The translations under genes and the position numbers were made by a program. Below, piece after piece: positions 32,537-33,073 of a stretch of 33,073 nucleotides of DNA. This DNA comes from an uncultured SAR116 cluster alpha proteobacterium (GTDB taxonomy: Bacteria > Pseudomonadota > Alphaproteobacteria > Puniceispirillales > Marisalimonadaceae): contig CABZSR010000018.1 of the NCBI GenBank assembly GCA_902528415.1, positions 1-33,073 of the forward strand, read 5' to 3'. Positions within the stretch are counted from its first letter, which is position 1. Each line of letters starts with the position of its first letter. The notes under the pieces were generated by a model. The model did no database searches. It was not told where the DNA came from and saw nothing but the letters and a program-made list of their open reading frames with translations.

Positions 32537-33073
32537 ATGAGAAGTATAATACAAGCCCAAGGCATACATCACATTACATTAAATGGGGCTAATAAAGAAA
32601 CATCAATAAATTTCTGGCAAAAAATCCTAGGAATGAAGTTTATTTTTGAACAGCCAAATTTGGATGACTTAAATACTAATCACTTATATTTTGATTGTGG
32701 AGACGGTACTACTGTGACCATTTTCACAAACGAAAACATAATTCCAGACAAACAAAAAATAAAGAATGAATGTGGGGGTGTTCACCATGTTGCTTTTTGG
32801 GTAAGTCAAAGCACTATTCGTATAGCTGAAAAAAATTTAAATGAAAATGGCTTTGCAAATACAGGTATTAAAGATAGGGGATTTATGGATTCAATTTACT
32901 TTAGAGAACCATTAGGTTTACTTATAGAACTTGCCAGTTATAAATTTGACCCACCTATAGGTTTTACGCATGCAAATGTACTAGAGAAAGCACATGAGCT
33001 AAGAGTAAAAAGAGAAGCCTTAAACATACAAGACGAAGATATTGCAAGCGCTATAAAAGAATTAAGAAATTAA
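32537..33073 (+). CDS. VOC-family (glyoxalase/dioxygenase fold) protein
   Basis: A 178-residue protein with one VOC domain made of two beta-alpha-beta-beta-beta modules (about 8-65 and 82-135) and a helical C-terminal tail. Probable metal ligands are H12 (GIHHITL), H84 (GGVHHVAFWV) and E131 (GLLIELASYK), matching ring-cleaving dioxygenase-like or glyoxalase-like VOC proteins. The substrate is unknown. AAAGG lies 7 nt before the ATG, and the stop codon TAA is the last three bases of the window, so the gene is complete. It is divergent from the alpha/beta hydrolase. Confidence 0.87.
   Translation: MRSIIQAQGIHHITLNGANKETSINFWQKILGMKFIFEQPNLDDLNTNHLYFDCGDGTTVTIFTNENIIPDKQKIKNECGGVHHVAFWVSQSTIRIAEKNLNENGFANTGIKDRGFMDSIYFREPLGLLIELASYKFDPPIGFTHANVLEKAHELRVKREALNIQDEDIASAIKELRN

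Overview
The window is a strongly AT-rich, densely packed bacterial segment. Several gene families point to an uncultivated low-GC marine alphaproteobacterium: PAS repeats of the type common in Alphaproteobacteria, a DivK-like receiver, a DUF3422 protein, and several phytanoyl-CoA-dioxygenase-like oxygenases. I cannot name the lineage from the sequence alone. No rRNA, tRNA, CRISPR array, insertion sequence or prophage was seen.

Layout. (1) 1-4646: a signalling operon with a hybrid histidine kinase (cut by the left edge), a single-domain receiver and a receiver-cyclase fusion. (2) 4648-7260, minus strand: glucokinase, an RraA-like protein and a PhyH oxygenase, 3 nt apart. Divergent to them are a secreted PQQ-type aldose dehydrogenase and a glutathione S-transferase. 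(3) 9182-12006: a methyltransferase, a cytoplasmic-looking protein with eight 18-residue repeats behind a good sigma70-like promoter, and a 2OG-Fe(II) oxygenase gene broken by an in-frame TGA. (4) 12014-16668, minus strand: a secreted nuclease, an SMP-30-like lactonase, an NTF2-like protein, an EamA transporter, uracil-DNA glycosylase and a second PhyH oxygenase. (5) 16797-20556: a catabolic run of enolase-superfamily dehydratase, cupin, two-domain VOC protein and MmgE/PrpD protein. (6) 20557-20886: the only long gap, with a 14-bp perfect inverted repeat enclosing a tiny aromatic-rich ORF. (7) 20887-25179: four consecutive exported proteins, described below. (8) 25260-33073: an M20-type amidohydrolase, an acyl-CoA carboxylase carboxyltransferase with a stand-alone biotin carrier, an aldehyde dehydrogenase, a DUF3422 membrane protein, an alpha/beta hydrolase and a VOC protein.

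The most interesting part is 20887-25179. It encodes a secreted protein with a very lysine-rich tract and an Ala/Gly repeat, a lipoprotein that fuses TPR-like helices and a Glu-Thr-Glu tract to a secretin domain, an exported pentapeptide-repeat protein, and a small exported four-cysteine protein. Gaps are 5, 10 and 18 nt, so co-transcription is likely. No secretion ATPase, inner-membrane platform or pilin gene lies nearby. I infer an orphan outer-membrane channel or envelope assembly in which opposite-charge tracts may pair. This is a hypothesis, not an established system.

Much of the remainder fits oxidation of sugars, sugar acids and carboxylic acids (sugar dehydrogenase, lactonase, dehydratase, aldehyde dehydrogenase, carboxylase, amidohydrolase). 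Substrates cannot be assigned from sequence alone.
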